Positions 1 to 9,393 of a DNA stretch of 64,000 bases are shown here, piece after piece. Position 1 is the stretch's first letter; the number at the start of each line of letters is the position of its first letter. Source of the stretch: Lewinellaceae bacterium (GTDB lineage: Bacteria > Bacteroidota > Bacteroidia > Chitinophagales > Saprospiraceae); contig JACJYK010000002.1 in assembly GCA_020636135.1 (NCBI GenBank), forward strand, positions 878,709 through 942,708. Direction: 5' to 3'. Made by a program: the position numbers and the translations under genes. The notes beneath the pieces were generated by a model. That model was not told the origin of the DNA and did no database searches. It saw only the letters and a list, made by a program, of their open reading frames with translations.

Positions 1-532
1 CTAATTTACCCTTGAACTGGTTGTTGGGAATGTAATTGGCATTTTGCCCCCAGGCTTCCAGTATGACCGTTTGCTGATTGCCGTTGGTCTCAATCTGAAG
101 AGACTCATCGATGATAAAGGGACTTACTGAAAATGGTTCATCGGGGTCAATGGTCACCTCGACAAATACCCAGATGCTATCTTTAGGCCAGATCTCCACA
201 TTTTCTGCGATGCCGTCCGGATAGGAGACGCCGTCCACATTGATCCTGAATTTACTGGCATCTCCCCGCTCCAGGGCTATGCGGCTGATACGGACAAATT
301 GATCGTAGGGATTCCGGATACGGATCGATCTGGTAGCGCTGCCTACGTCGGTGAATACGGTGTCAAAACGCAGCGTATCTTTCGAGAATGACAGGAGGGC
401 ATCGTTGTGGGTATAATAGTCGATCTTAAAACATCCACTGCTCCACCAGGCCAGGATAATGGCAGATACCAATAGCAAAAGAAACCTTGTCAGGGTCAGG
501 GGTGTCCGTAGATGATGTCTCTGAAAATCCAT
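1..532 (-). CDS. Exported lipoprotein-like protein, N-terminal 177 residues (runs off window)
   Basis: The frame is open to the window edge; the stop lies outside. The ATG at 532 gives a basic start (MDFQRHHLR), a hydrophobic stretch at about residues 13-29 and a Cys at 34 preceded by S-S-G, so a lipid-anchored exported protein is likely. The visible part contains DTVFTDVGS, RNPYDQ and KDSIWVFVEV, a pattern I associate with large Bacteroidota surface proteins of unknown function that carry beta-helix repeats further on; that assignment is from memory and cannot be tested because the C-terminus is missing. It is 100 bp upstream, in transcription order, of nothing visible; the next minus-strand gene ends at 635. 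Confidence 0.7.
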   Translation of the reverse strand, partial: MDFQRHHLRTPLTLTRFLLLLVSAIILAWWSSGCFKIDYYTHNDALLSFSKDTLRFDTVFTDVGSATRSIRIRNPYDQFVRISRIALERGDASKFRINVDGVSYPDGIAENVEIWPKDSIWVFVEVTIDPDEPFSVSPFIIDESLQIETNGNQQTVILEAWGQNANYIPNNQFKGKL

Positions 533-634
533 TCCGGCTTGAAATCACTGCAAAATAAACGTTTAATTCAGAAGTAGTGGTATTGGCGTGTACACGTGTC
601 GAGGTGTTTTCGGATTTTAGAACACACTTGTTTG

Positions 635-1978
635 TTACTTCAACCTTTCTGTGGTCCAATAATCGCTGATTATCGCCACCAGCAATAATCCATATTCGAC
701 GGCAATCCAGCCCAGGCGTTCGTGAAAATCACCTCCGAGATAATGGCTGTAGCTCAACACGGCAAGAAAGCTCCAGGCAAGAGGAAATCTCCTGCCGGCC
801 AGGACTCCCGTAAAGACCAGGGTGACCAGGTACCAGGGGTGCAGGGTAGTGGTGGTCAACAGGTAGGTCATCATGGTCCAGAGCAGGGCTTCCGGGAGAT
901 GTGATACTTCCCGTTTGCGTGGCCAGAAGGCGATAATGAGGATGAGGACGGCACCCAATATTCCCAGGCCAGGACCGATATAGGCGATGGGGTTGAATCC
1001 CGTAAAGGCCTGGCCGATGGCCCTTGCCAGGTAATAAAGGCCGGCATTGAATTCAAATTTACGGAAATAGAGATCCAGGCTGTCCAGGAACCCGCCTTGC
1101 CCAAGCACGCCCAGGAGTGGTATGGCCAGTAGCAGAGTGCAGCCCACAGCTAGGGTCAGCCAGGTACCGCGATTTTTAGGTTTTTCTGTTATAAGTAGTA
1201 ATGGACCAAATATGGCCGTAACCAATTTTGTGGTTGTTGAAGCGGCAAAGGCCATTCCGGAGGCAATGGTATGCTCACGTTGGGCCAGCCATCCCAGACT
1301 CATGGCCAGGAAACCGACCATGATCCCTTCGGCATGCAGGTTCCCAAATATTTCCACGACGATCAGGGGATTCAGAAAATACCACCACCGGCGGTGGACC
1401 GGCACCTTTAGTCGCTTCATGCCTGTCCAGGTTGCCAGATCGGCTGCCAGCATGAAAAGACGCAGGATCAGTGCGGCTGTCACCAGGGATCCTGTAGCAC
1501 GCCACACGGCAGCTGCCGGAATAAAAAGGACCTGAAGCAGGGGAGGGTAGACGGAATAATAATCCGGTGAATTGAGCAGGGTAAACAGGTGGGCATAACT
1601 CGGATCCCTTGCAAAGAGCGTAATCACCTGAGTAGGGGTTCCGACATACGCATTTGCACCGTCCAGCCAGCGTAGACCATCCCACAAAAACCGGTAGATA
1701 TCGTTCGATAACAATGGTTCACTTCCGGCTAATAAGAGACGTCCCAATACAGCGAGGATAATCATAAACTTTGCCGGTAAGGCCTCCCGCGGCATTCCCA
1801 TTAACCATCCGAACGCTCCAAATGCCAGAGCATAGCCACCCAGGATGGCATAGAATTGGGTTTGCTGGACAAAATAACCCAACCAGCCGATGCCCAGGAG
1901 CCAGAGTAATCCGGCCAGGACTCCCATCGTCATTTGACTGGGGTTGTTTATTGCGATAACCTTTTTCGATTTCTGCAT
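635..1978 (-). CDS. GT-C fold polyprenyl-phosphate-sugar-dependent glycosyltransferase (GT87/mannosyltransferase-like)
   Basis: A 447-residue integral membrane protein with about ten hydrophobic segments. The motif SNDIYRFLWDG near residue 92 is the acidic loop of GT-C enzymes, which take sugar from a polyprenyl phosphate outside the cytoplasmic membrane. The frame is open up to 2062, but the added 28 residues are polar and run into the neighbouring noncoding repeats, so I prefer the ATG at 1978. Two GT2 genes upstream on the same strand (one resembling dolichol-phosphate-mannose synthase) could supply and use the lipid-linked sugar. Substrate is inferred; mannose is only the most likely. Confidence 0.75.
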   Translation of the reverse strand: MQKSKKVIAINNPSQMTMGVLAGLLWLLGIGWLGYFVQQTQFYAILGGYALAFGAFGWLMGMPREALPAKFMIILAVLGRLLLAGSEPLLSNDIYRFLWDGLRWLDGANAYVGTPTQVITLFARDPSYAHLFTLLNSPDYYSVYPPLLQVLFIPAAAVWRATGSLVTAALILRLFMLAADLATWTGMKRLKVPVHRRWWYFLNPLIVVEIFGNLHAEGIMVGFLAMSLGWLAQREHTIASGMAFAASTTTKLVTAIFGPLLLITEKPKNRGTWLTLAVGCTLLLAIPLLGVLGQGGFLDSLDLYFRKFEFNAGLYYLARAIGQAFTGFNPIAYIGPGLGILGAVLILIIAFWPRKREVSHLPEALLWTMMTYLLTTTTLHPWYLVTLVFTGVLAGRRFPLAWSFLAVLSYSHYLGGDFHERLGWIAVEYGLLLVAIISDYWTTERLK

Positions 1979-2159
1979 CGGGGTTGTTATTTGGATTTTT
2001 GTGTCCTGAATTGAAAGGTATATAATTTCATTTCGCTGGCCACGAATTTCACGATTTTCCACGAAATCAACGAATGCTCACAAAACGGCCCCAATCCGAT
2101 ATCCCAAGCAAATCCCCAGGCCCAATTGCAGCCCAACCCGGTTATGCCCAACATGTATG

Positions 2160-3115
2160 CATCATGGGGGTCCCATCTGGACCACATCTTATAAACCCGT
2201 ATGTCCAGGCAATATACCCTTGCACCACCGGAGCCCATCCCCGCCATGCGTACACCGAATCTCCCCGAACCGGTACCATCGGGACCAAATCTTAACCCGT
2301 ACGTCCAGGCATGATCCCCTTGCACCGTCGGAGCCCATCCCCGTCATGCATACATCGAATCTCCCCAACCCGGTACCATCGGGGCCACATCTTGTAAACC
2401 CGTACGTCCAGGCATGATCGTCTGACCCCATAGGGACCCAACCACGTTAGGCCCAAAGTGTGTAAATCAACCCGTTCCCATCGGGACCAAATCTTGTTAT
2501 CCCGTGCGTCCAGCATGAACCCCCGGTCCCATCAGGACCAACACCGCCATGCATACTGAATCTCGCCAATCCGGTCCCATCGGGACCACATCTTGTAAAC
2601 CCGTATGTCCAGGCATGATCCCCTTGCGCCGTCGGAGCTCATTCCCGCCATGCATACACCGAATTTCGCCAAACCGGTCCCATCGGGACCACATCTTGTT
2701 AGCCTGTATGTCCAGGCTTGATCCCCCGGTCCCACTAGAGCCCAACCCCACTATCCAAATACAACTAATCCCCCCAAACCGGTCCCATCGGGACCAAATC
2801 TTGTTATCCCGAATGTCCAGGCAATGTCCCCGGTCAATCGGAGCCCAACCCCGTCACTCATACACCGAATCTTCCCAATCCTGTCCCATCGGGACCAAAT
2901 CTTGTTATCCCGTACGTCCAGGCATGATCGTCTGACCCCATCGGGATCCAACTCCGTTATGCTCAAAATGTGTACATCACGCCGGTCCCATCGGGACCAC
3001 ATCCCGCTAGCCTATATGTCCAGGCATGCCCCCCCGGTCCCATCGGGACCACATCTTGTTAGCCCGTATGCCCAGGCAATATACCCCGGCCCCATCGGGG
3101 CCGTATGTAGGCTAG
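2160..3115. repeat. About ten ~102-bp imperfect tandem repeats with internal palindromes
   Basis: The segment GTCCAGGCA recurs at about 2203, 2303, 2406, 2506, 2607, 2709, 2814, 2915, 3018 and 3069, a period of 100-105 bp with a half-unit at the end. Each unit also carries a near-perfect palindrome GGTCCCATCGGGACC followed by ACATCTTGTTA or a variant. All frames are crossed by the same low-complexity reading and none looks coding. The array lies between two same-strand glycosyltransferase genes. The region 1979-2159 before it holds no gene; its last part looks like a decayed unit. Function unknown. Confidence 0.85.
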
Positions 3116-3126
3116 GATCACAGATG

Positions 3127-4611
3127 TTATTTCACCTCCAGGTGACGTAAAGAATAATAAAAGATCATTCCGTACCCGAAGGCCAGCATCCCATGGAAAA
3201 TCACGAAAGAGGTAAAACCATAATAAATACCCATAACCACCGCCGCCAGAAAATAAACGGCCATCACCCCTTCCCATACCGTCAACCTCGAAATGGACCT
3301 CGCCAGGTAACGATGGTTCCGAAATGTATCCGTGATGGTCCGGATATTAAACTTTGGGGTACGGACAAACGACGACTTTCGACCCAGCCAACCCTGGATA
3401 ACCGCCACTGAATTGTGGAGAGATAACCCCATCGAAAGCGAGAGAAAAACGGGGAACAATACCAGGAATTTCAGCGCTTTTTTACCCCACGAACCCTTTG
3501 ACCAACCGGTCGTCACATTGCCCGCAAAATAAACCGCAACAATGGCCAGCATCCCGGTTAAAAACCAAGCAAAATAATGGATGTTAATTTCCAGAAACCG
3601 GGTCAGGAATAACACAGGAACGCTAAATACCCCGATCAAAAAGACAAACACAAAGATGGCGCTGGCCATGAGGTGTAGCGTGGCATGGATCTTTTTGCCC
3701 AGAGGCAGGGTGGATCGCCAGACGTGCGGCAAATTTTTTTTCGCCGTCTCTGCTCCGCCCTTCATCCAGCGGTGTTGTTGGGATTTGAGGCCATTCATTT
3801 CCGCCGGCAGCTCGGCCGGCGATCCCAGCTTCTCCAGATATTGGATTTTCCATCCTCTCAGCTGTGACCGGTAACTCAGATCCAGATCCTCGGTTAGCGT
3901 GTCGGGCTGCCATCCTCCTGCATCAAGGATGGTCTGACGTCTCCAGATTCCGCCGGTTCCATTGAATTGCAGCAAATATTGTCCTTCCAGCCGTCCGGTC
4001 TGCTCTACGGAAAAATGCACGTTCAATTGGAATGCCTGCAGGGCTGTGATCAGCGAATAAGACTCATTGAGGTGTTCCCAGCGCGTTTGCACGACACCTG
4101 TTCTTGGATCTGAAAACCAGGGTATGGTACGTTTCAGGAAATCCGGTGTCGGCAGAAAGTCAGCATCAAAAATGGCAATAAATTCTCCCGAAGCCTCCTC
4201 CAAACCATATTGTAAAGCACCTGCCTTATAACCCTGGCGGTCGGGCCGGCGGATATGCCGGATGTGAAAACCCTGCGCCTGGTATTCCCTGACGACGCGA
4301 GTTATAATCTCGGTGGTGTCATCGGTAGAGTCGTCGAGGATCTGCACCTCCAGAAGTTCCTTGGGATAATCAAGCAACATGATGTTTCGGATGAGACGCT
4401 CTACGACATAAATCTCATTGTAGATGGGAAGCTGTACGGTGACCGGAGGCCACTTATTGGGTGGTGGAGGTGTCGCTTCGGAAGGACGGTGATGATGGCG
4501 GGAATACAACCAAAGCAGATGCAGTTGTGAAAGGCAAAAGACCAGCACGTAAAACAAGGCCAGGGCATAAAAACCCACCAGGATGTATCCGGCCCAGGTC
4601 CACCAATCCAT
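3127..4611 (-). CDS. Processive family 2 glycosyltransferase (cellulose/mannan-synthase-like membrane protein)
   Basis: A 494-residue protein with an N-terminal membrane helix (about 5-35), a cytosolic GT-A domain and four or so C-terminal helices (about 310-490). Catalytic signatures are in order: DDSTDD at 94-99, DAD at 150-152, TED at 241-243 and QQHRW at 279-283, the D, DxD, TED and QxxRW set of processive GT2 enzymes. These polymerise beta-linked sugars from nucleotide sugars at the cytoplasmic membrane. The ATG at 4611 overlaps the TGA of the preceding gene by one base; a GTG at 4614 would give a four-base overlap. Translational coupling with that gene is likely. Polymer unknown. Confidence 0.85.
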   Translation of the reverse strand: MDWWTWAGYILVGFYALALFYVLVFCLSQLHLLWLYSRHHHRPSEATPPPPNKWPPVTVQLPIYNEIYVVERLIRNIMLLDYPKELLEVQILDDSTDDTTEIITRVVREYQAQGFHIRHIRRPDRQGYKAGALQYGLEEASGEFIAIFDADFLPTPDFLKRTIPWFSDPRTGVVQTRWEHLNESYSLITALQAFQLNVHFSVEQTGRLEGQYLLQFNGTGGIWRRQTILDAGGWQPDTLTEDLDLSYRSQLRGWKIQYLEKLGSPAELPAEMNGLKSQQHRWMKGGAETAKKNLPHVWRSTLPLGKKIHATLHLMASAIFVFVFLIGVFSVPVLFLTRFLEINIHYFAWFLTGMLAIVAVYFAGNVTTGWSKGSWGKKALKFLVLFPVFLSLSMGLSLHNSVAVIQGWLGRKSSFVRTPKFNIRTITDTFRNHRYLARSISRLTVWEGVMAVYFLAAVVMGIYYGFTSFVIFHGMLAFGYGMIFYYSLRHLEVK

Positions 4612-5300
4612 CACATCAGCTTAAATATGGTCCACAAAATCTTATGACCGGCCAGGATGGTGCCTTTTACGGTTCCGGAGACCTTGGAGACTCCCACGCG
4701 CCGCCGGTACGATACCGGCACTTCTGCACACTTCAATTTATGCTTAGCCGCCTTCACCTGCATTTCTACCGTCCAGCCAAAATCAGGATCTGCCATTTCC
4801 AGCTCCAGCAGTTTATCCCACCGGATGGCCCGGAATGGGCCCAGGTCTGTAAAACGGTAACCGTAGATCAGCCTGATGAGGGTTGTTGCCAGCCAATTTC
4901 CAAAGATCTGTTGCGGCTGCATCGAGCCCGGCTCCAGGTTACCCATAGCACGGGAGCCTATGACCAGGTCTGCGTTTGAATGCAGGATGGGTTCGATCAG
5001 GGCTGGCATTTCTTCCGGATGATCGCTGTAGTCTGCATCCAGAAAGACTACCAGGTCCGGTTGTTCGTCGATCGGCTTTGATTTCAGGTATTCGATGCCT
5101 TTGAGGCAGGCGCTGCCATAACCTTTACGGTTTTCGGTCAGGACGGTAGCGCCTTGATTCTGTGCAACCATTGCGGTGCGGTCGGAACTGGCATTGTTGC
5201 ATACGACAACCTCCCGTACTAAAGCCATGGGCATATCTTTCAGCACCAGCCCGATCGACTCTTCTTCATTGTAGGCTGGTATGATTACATCGATGTGCAT
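4611..5300 (-). CDS. Family 2 glycosyltransferase, dolichol-phosphate-mannose-synthase-like
   Basis: A 229-residue GT-A protein starting MHIDVIIPAYNEEESI; the frame extends to an ATG at 5345 but the extra 15 residues lie before the fold. It has the nucleotide-sugar pocket (VVVCNNASSDRT), the metal-binding D-A-D in FLDADYSDHP and the downstream RAI/ FGWTVEMQ region of DPM1-like and DPG-synthase-like enzymes. No C-terminal membrane segment is present. It probably charges a polyprenyl phosphate with a sugar, which the GT-C enzyme at 635-1978 could use. The stop overlaps the next start. Confidence 0.8.
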   Translation of the reverse strand: MHIDVIIPAYNEEESIGLVLKDMPMALVREVVVCNNASSDRTAMVAQNQGATVLTENRKGYGSACLKGIEYLKSKPIDEQPDLVVFLDADYSDHPEEMPALIEPILHSNADLVIGSRAMGNLEPGSMQPQQIFGNWLATTLIRLIYGYRFTDLGPFRAIRWDKLLELEMADPDFGWTVEMQVKAAKHKLKCAEVPVSYRRRVGVSKVSGTVKGTILAGHKILWTIFKLM

Positions 5301-5526
5301 CTGCTCTGCATTCGGATGCAAAAGTACTCTTTCTGACCACGACATTATAGTGTTTGACGGCCAGTTGTCGGATCAGGGACAGGAGTTCCCGAAGACCATT
5401 TAGTGGTTAATGCAGGATTTCTTCAACATTTTCCGCGAATGGCGTAGGATAGTCCCGGAGGCACGCGGCTCAAATGCTGGCTTTGTGTCCATCTAATGCC
5501 AGAATTCCCTGGGGGTAAATACCTGG

Positions 5527-5889
5527 TTACGATGCCCTGCTTGAAGATTTAATTTCAATCAATGTCCTTTTTATTTCCTCCAGATTTTGTTGGATATCCC
5601 GCATGACCGGATTGGATGAGGAAGAATTACGTAATTCCTCTTCACGTAATCCTAATAAGGTATCAATCCGTCCAACAATTAAGGACAACAGAATAAAAAC
5701 GATAAGGATTAGTGGGATCGATATTGCCAAATGATCAAATATTAGCCTCCCTAAAAAACTGTCTTTGTAGGCCTTCAGGAGAACAAATGCGATCATCAGG
5801 AACTGAACATATCCAACATACATTTTTGCCCGGTCAATGTATATTTTCCATCTTATCAGTGCTTTCCGGTCTGCTTTTATTTTAGCCAT
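5527..5889 (-). CDS. Small two-helix membrane protein, unknown function
   Basis: 120 residues with a basic N-terminus, two membrane segments (about 24-42 and 53-74) and a polar C-terminal helix (RDIQQNLEEIKRTLIEIK) that could be a coiled coil. I recognise no family. It stands alone between the glycosyltransferase cluster and a divergent gene; the 226 bp to the left (5301-5526) hold nothing I can identify. Confidence 0.6.
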   Translation of the reverse strand: MAKIKADRKALIRWKIYIDRAKMYVGYVQFLMIAFVLLKAYKDSFLGRLIFDHLAISIPLILIVFILLSLIVGRIDTLLGLREEELRNSSSSNPVMRDIQQNLEEIKRTLIEIKSSSRAS

Positions 5890-6018
5890 ATGAGGTGTTT
5901 ATTTTATTATTGAAATCAAATATAAAATGCAGAAGGGTGGATCGTGTTGTCTTGCCTATGGCTCATTGAGGCAGTATTTTGTATTAATGAGTTAAATTGG
6001 CAATTAGAATTTAGAGGG

Positions 6019-7020
6019 ATGAAACTTTTATTCTGGTTACTTGCTCTGGGTGTCGTTTTCGCATATTGGACGTCATCGTCATCAACCGAAGTTGTCGACA
6101 CAATTCCTTTTGATAATAGTTGCCCGGTAATTTATGATAACGATGATCATCGTGACATGTACACGGATGAGTATCTATTTTCGTTGGCCAGTGCTGGTAG
6201 TATTAATCTGAAAGGTATAATTACCAGCTATAGCGGAGATAATTATGAATATAATTTATTCGTTTCAGGTCGTCAGCAAATTATAGATAAAGCTCGGCAA
6301 AGTGGGTTGATTAACTTGCCTGATGCAATAGCTGGACCGTTTATGCCATTGCAACGGCCCAAATCAAACCAGATAGAGGATACCCATTCCTTAAACAGTG
6401 TCGCTGGGCAGTTCATTGTGCATGCTGCAATGCAAGCGTCACCGGACAAGCCACTTGTCGTAATTGCCGGAGGGCAGTTAACGGCGATAGCAGATGCCTA
6501 TTTGCAGGACCCACTCATTGCAGATAGAGTGATCGTTTGCGGTATTTTTGGGACATTACATGAAACGTATAATGCTGGATTGGATTCCTGGGCCTGGGCC
6601 ATTGTCATCCGAAAATTCAGATGCGTATCCATTTCAGATTCTGAAGATGGTACACCTTATAGCTACGTATTTCTTCACGGACGCCCTCTGACTGGCAAGC
6701 AGAGGATTAAGCAGGATCTCGAAAATGGCGTTATCCCTTCAACAGCTTTTTATCACTGGATGCTTGAAAAACATCACCCGGTTCATCCTCCGGTTTATAT
6801 GGAAAAAGATGGTGATACACCAGCTGCCATTCCGTTGATGCGGCCGGATTATCTTACCGGTATGGAACGTTGGCGATGTACCGGAACTGATGATGATGGT
6901 AAGCCTGTCGTTGTGCCCGATTCTGATGGACCGCTGTATCTTATTATCAACGCCGATCCAGATGTCGCAACGATGGAATTTTGGCGCGCTATCGAGGAAT
7001 CAAAAACCTGGCGGCATTGA
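6019..7020 (+). CDS. Secreted nucleoside-hydrolase-like protein
   Basis: 333 residues from the ATG at 6019 (GAGGG just before it); this start gives a clean signal peptide, MKLLFWLLALGVVFAYW, whereas the longer frame from 5944 does not. After it comes PVIYDNDDHRDMYTDE, which occupies the place of the DTDxxxDDxxAL calcium site of inosine-uridine nucleoside hydrolases, followed by the Rossmann-like strands KGIITSYSG and PLVVIAGG. The metal site differs from the textbook form, so it may hydrolyse another ribosyl substrate or be inactive. It converges with the peptidase gene ending at 7049. Confidence 0.65.
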   Translation: MKLLFWLLALGVVFAYWTSSSSTEVVDTIPFDNSCPVIYDNDDHRDMYTDEYLFSLASAGSINLKGIITSYSGDNYEYNLFVSGRQQIIDKARQSGLINLPDAIAGPFMPLQRPKSNQIEDTHSLNSVAGQFIVHAAMQASPDKPLVVIAGGQLTAIADAYLQDPLIADRVIVCGIFGTLHETYNAGLDSWAWAIVIRKFRCVSISDSEDGTPYSYVFLHGRPLTGKQRIKQDLENGVIPSTAFYHWMLEKHHPVHPPVYMEKDGDTPAAIPLMRPDYLTGMERWRCTGTDDDGKPVVVPDSDGPLYLIINADPDVATMEFWRAIEESKTWRH

Positions 7021-7048
7021 GGTACAGTGCCAGCTGGCAATCGCGTGC

Positions 7049-7831
7049 TTATAGGCTTTTGACATATCCCTTCCAATCATGCAGAAGCGTTTCTTCGTCG
7101 ACGCCAAGCTTATCAAGTAAGGAGTTTAATTCGGTGCAAAATAGAACCTGAAATAATTTTTCCCGGCCATAATGCGCATCCAGATACATCACGACCGATC
7201 CGGATAATCCGTAGCGCAAATTTCCAGACCAGAAATCAGCCAGATGCTCGGGTATTTCATTTTGTTTGATTGCTTCCTGAACCGCCAATATGCGGATCGA
7301 ATCGCATTGTCCTGATGCATAGGTCGCCAGACCCTCCACAAACCAATCCAGGCCACTCACTTCACTGAAATCGGAGCTGGGATTGTTCTGGCCGTGGAAC
7401 ACATGCATCAGTTCATGGGTAATTAAGTTATTCATTGCAGTAGTATCTGCTGACCGGTGCTCGCAGGCGAATGAATCCCATCGTTGAGGCGCGATGATAT
7501 CGAGTCTGCTCGCGACGCCACTGGCGACCATCCAGCATTCGGACTTAAAAGCAGGCATTCCCCAGTCGGATTGCCAGGTGCTGTCGAGAGAGGCTCGATC
7601 CGGATGGATGTAAATGTCAAAATGCTGTTTGTACGGTTTTTGGAAAAATTCCTGGACCCGATTCATTCCCTGATTCAGATTCATTCGGTAACCTGGAATC
7701 TCCGCGGCATCTATGGCCGTATAGTAGATCGAATAGCCGGCCTGGTTTTCTGAAATCCAGTTCATGGAAGGGACTACTGGATGCAGGTTGCTGTGGACCA
7801 GAAGACCGATAAATAGGCTGATAGGGATCAT
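7049..7831 (-). CDS. Gluzincin zinc metallopeptidase (peptidase MA-like), exported
   Basis: 260 residues. The zinc site is complete: HELMHVFHG (HExxH) at about residue 139, then 20 residues later WFVEGLATYASG, the E(G)xA second glutamate of the MA clan. A hydrophobic start of about 12 residues suggests export. An N-terminal region resembles the propeptide-like half of the peptidase-MA family. Substrate unknown. The nearest neighbour upstream (desaturase) ends 100 bp away. Confidence 0.75.
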   Translation of the reverse strand: MIPISLFIGLLVHSNLHPVVPSMNWISENQAGYSIYYTAIDAAEIPGYRMNLNQGMNRVQEFFQKPYKQHFDIYIHPDRASLDSTWQSDWGMPAFKSECWMVASGVASRLDIIAPQRWDSFACEHRSADTTAMNNLITHELMHVFHGQNNPSSDFSEVSGLDWFVEGLATYASGQCDSIRILAVQEAIKQNEIPEHLADFWSGNLRYGLSGSVVMYLDAHYGREKLFQVLFCTELNSLLDKLGVDEETLLHDWKGYVKSL

Positions 7832-7931
7832 GCGGTGTTGTGAATGATTTCAAGATGAAATTATTCGTAAATAGCTGCCGGAAGCCGGAATTTAGACTTG
7901 ACAACAGATTGGATCGACGCAGGTATAAGGA

Positions 7932-9077
7932 TTACACCAGAGAAGCGCTTTTACCAACGCGCGGAACAGTAGCTTCCGGAGCGCTGAGATGTTTAAGGAT
8001 CTGGTAATGCTTCTTCAGAGCTTGCCAGAAGGTTCGGTTTTCCTGGTATTCTATCCCATGATCATCGCAGGTCTCCTTTAGGATCTCGGTGAGAGCCGGA
8101 TAATGGACATGACAGACCTGGGGCAGGATGTGGTGGATTACATGGATGTTGATACCTCCCATCAGCCAGGAGCCCAGCCGGCTTTGTCTGGAAAAATCAG
8201 CCGTCGTTTCCAGCACATGCAGCGCATAATTGTTGTCAATATTACCTTCATCATCCGGTATCGGGTAAGTGGTGCCGTCGTAAACATGGGTTACCTGGAA
8301 AATCAAAGCGAAAGTCAGTCCTGGTAGCACATGCATGAATACCCAAGCGCCCAGAATGGTATACCATGGTGCGGACAAAAAGAGGATGGGGAGCACCAGT
8401 GTGAGTCCATAAAAGACTGATTTACCAATAAACAGTATGATGTATTCCTTCAGAGGGTGCTTGATGTTTTTTTGATTGCCAATATGGGCTTCTCCAAAGA
8501 ACCACTTAAAATCTTTGATTGTCGCCCATTGGAGCATCGCGAGTGCATAGAGGAGAAAGGTGTAATAATGCTGGTATTTGTGCCTCGGCAACCAGGGTTC
8601 ATCCGGCGTAAAGCGGAACAGTCCGTGTGTTTCCAGGGTTACGTCGATGCCGTGAATATTCACATATCCATGATGCGCACCGTGCATCCGCCGGAACAGG
8701 TATTGGTTGCCACCGATGAAATCCATGCTGTAACCCAGCAATTTATTGACATATTTGTTCGATGAGTAGGCGTTGTGGGTGGCATCATGCATGATGTTGA
8801 AGGCAATGAAAATATGGATATAGCCAAGGAGCAGATAAACCAGGTAGAGGGCCACCGGGTGAGAACTTAAGGTATCCGACATGATCCAGGCATAGGTGGC
8901 GATCCAGGTCACCATGGCAAATACCGTCTTCAGGTACATCTCTGTATTGGCATAGGGGCTGATGCCATTTTCGCTGAAATAATCACCAACCCGTTTCCTC
9001 AGATCCTGGATAAATAACTCTTTCCTGGGATTACCTTTAAACCGGACTCTCTTTGCGCTAGTCGTTGCTTTGATCAT
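7932..9077 (-). CDS. Membrane fatty-acid desaturase (acyl-lipid/linoleoyl-CoA desaturase type)
   Basis: 381 residues with four membrane helices and the three histidine boxes that bind the di-iron centre: HDATHN near 117, HGAHHG near 153 and HVIHHI near 318. Spacing fits front-end desaturases of the delta-6/delta-5 type, but there is no fused cytochrome b5 domain. It would introduce a double bond in membrane acyl chains using ferredoxin or cytochrome b5. The start at 9077 is the first ATG with a plausible basic N-terminus. Confidence 0.9.
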   Translation of the reverse strand: MIKATTSAKRVRFKGNPRKELFIQDLRKRVGDYFSENGISPYANTEMYLKTVFAMVTWIATYAWIMSDTLSSHPVALYLVYLLLGYIHIFIAFNIMHDATHNAYSSNKYVNKLLGYSMDFIGGNQYLFRRMHGAHHGYVNIHGIDVTLETHGLFRFTPDEPWLPRHKYQHYYTFLLYALAMLQWATIKDFKWFFGEAHIGNQKNIKHPLKEYIILFIGKSVFYGLTLVLPILFLSAPWYTILGAWVFMHVLPGLTFALIFQVTHVYDGTTYPIPDDEGNIDNNYALHVLETTADFSRQSRLGSWLMGGINIHVIHHILPQVCHVHYPALTEILKETCDDHGIEYQENRTFWQALKKHYQILKHLSAPEATVPRVGKSASLV

Positions 9078-9393
9078 GTACCACCGATGTTATAGTGCTG
9101 CCCAAAGTTAGGATATTCTCCATCTCAGTGCAACGATATCACGTTAAGCTTAATCGTTTTTTGTTCCGGTGCTTTTCTTCTTAAGAATGCTTTTTCCAGG
9201 GTTTCGATCGGGGATAAGTCTTTGAATTTTAGTTCGATAGATTGCATTGTTCCAATAAATTGCCAGTCAGCCAGAAGATTCGGACTGAATGAATGGTAAT
9301 TGGTTGAGGAGCGAGCCGATAAAAAAAAAAGACCAGAACTCAAGGTTCTGATCTTTTGCGAAATCAATTGTTCCAAATTGGTGTCTGGAGGGA
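9078..9393. other. Intergenic stretch with a terminator, no gene
   Basis: Between the desaturase start and the methyltransferase stop. A frame of 83 codons (9125-9376) exists on the minus strand but runs through the terminator hairpin and resembles no family, so it is not called. The only recognisable element is the terminator at 9321-9354; a desaturase promoter presumably lies near 9080-9150. Confidence 0.6.
9321..9354 (-). terminator. Rho-independent terminator for the methyltransferase gene
   Basis: On the minus strand AGATCAGAAC and GTTCTGGTCT form a 10-bp stem (one G-T pair) with a 5-base loop, followed directly by a run of ten T. It lies 40 bp after the stop of the gene ending at 9394. 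Confidence 0.85.

Noticed and set aside
2160..3115. CRISPR array
   Set aside because: The whole ~102-bp unit is conserved, including the part between the palindromes; there are no unique spacers and no cas genes.
2160..3115. Several overlapping frames of 70-130 codons on both strands
   Set aside because: They arise from the tandem repeat, which lacks stops in several frames, and give the same low-complexity reading in each.
9125..9376. 83-codon minus-strand frame
   Set aside because: It runs through the terminator hairpin and poly-A tract and resembles no family.
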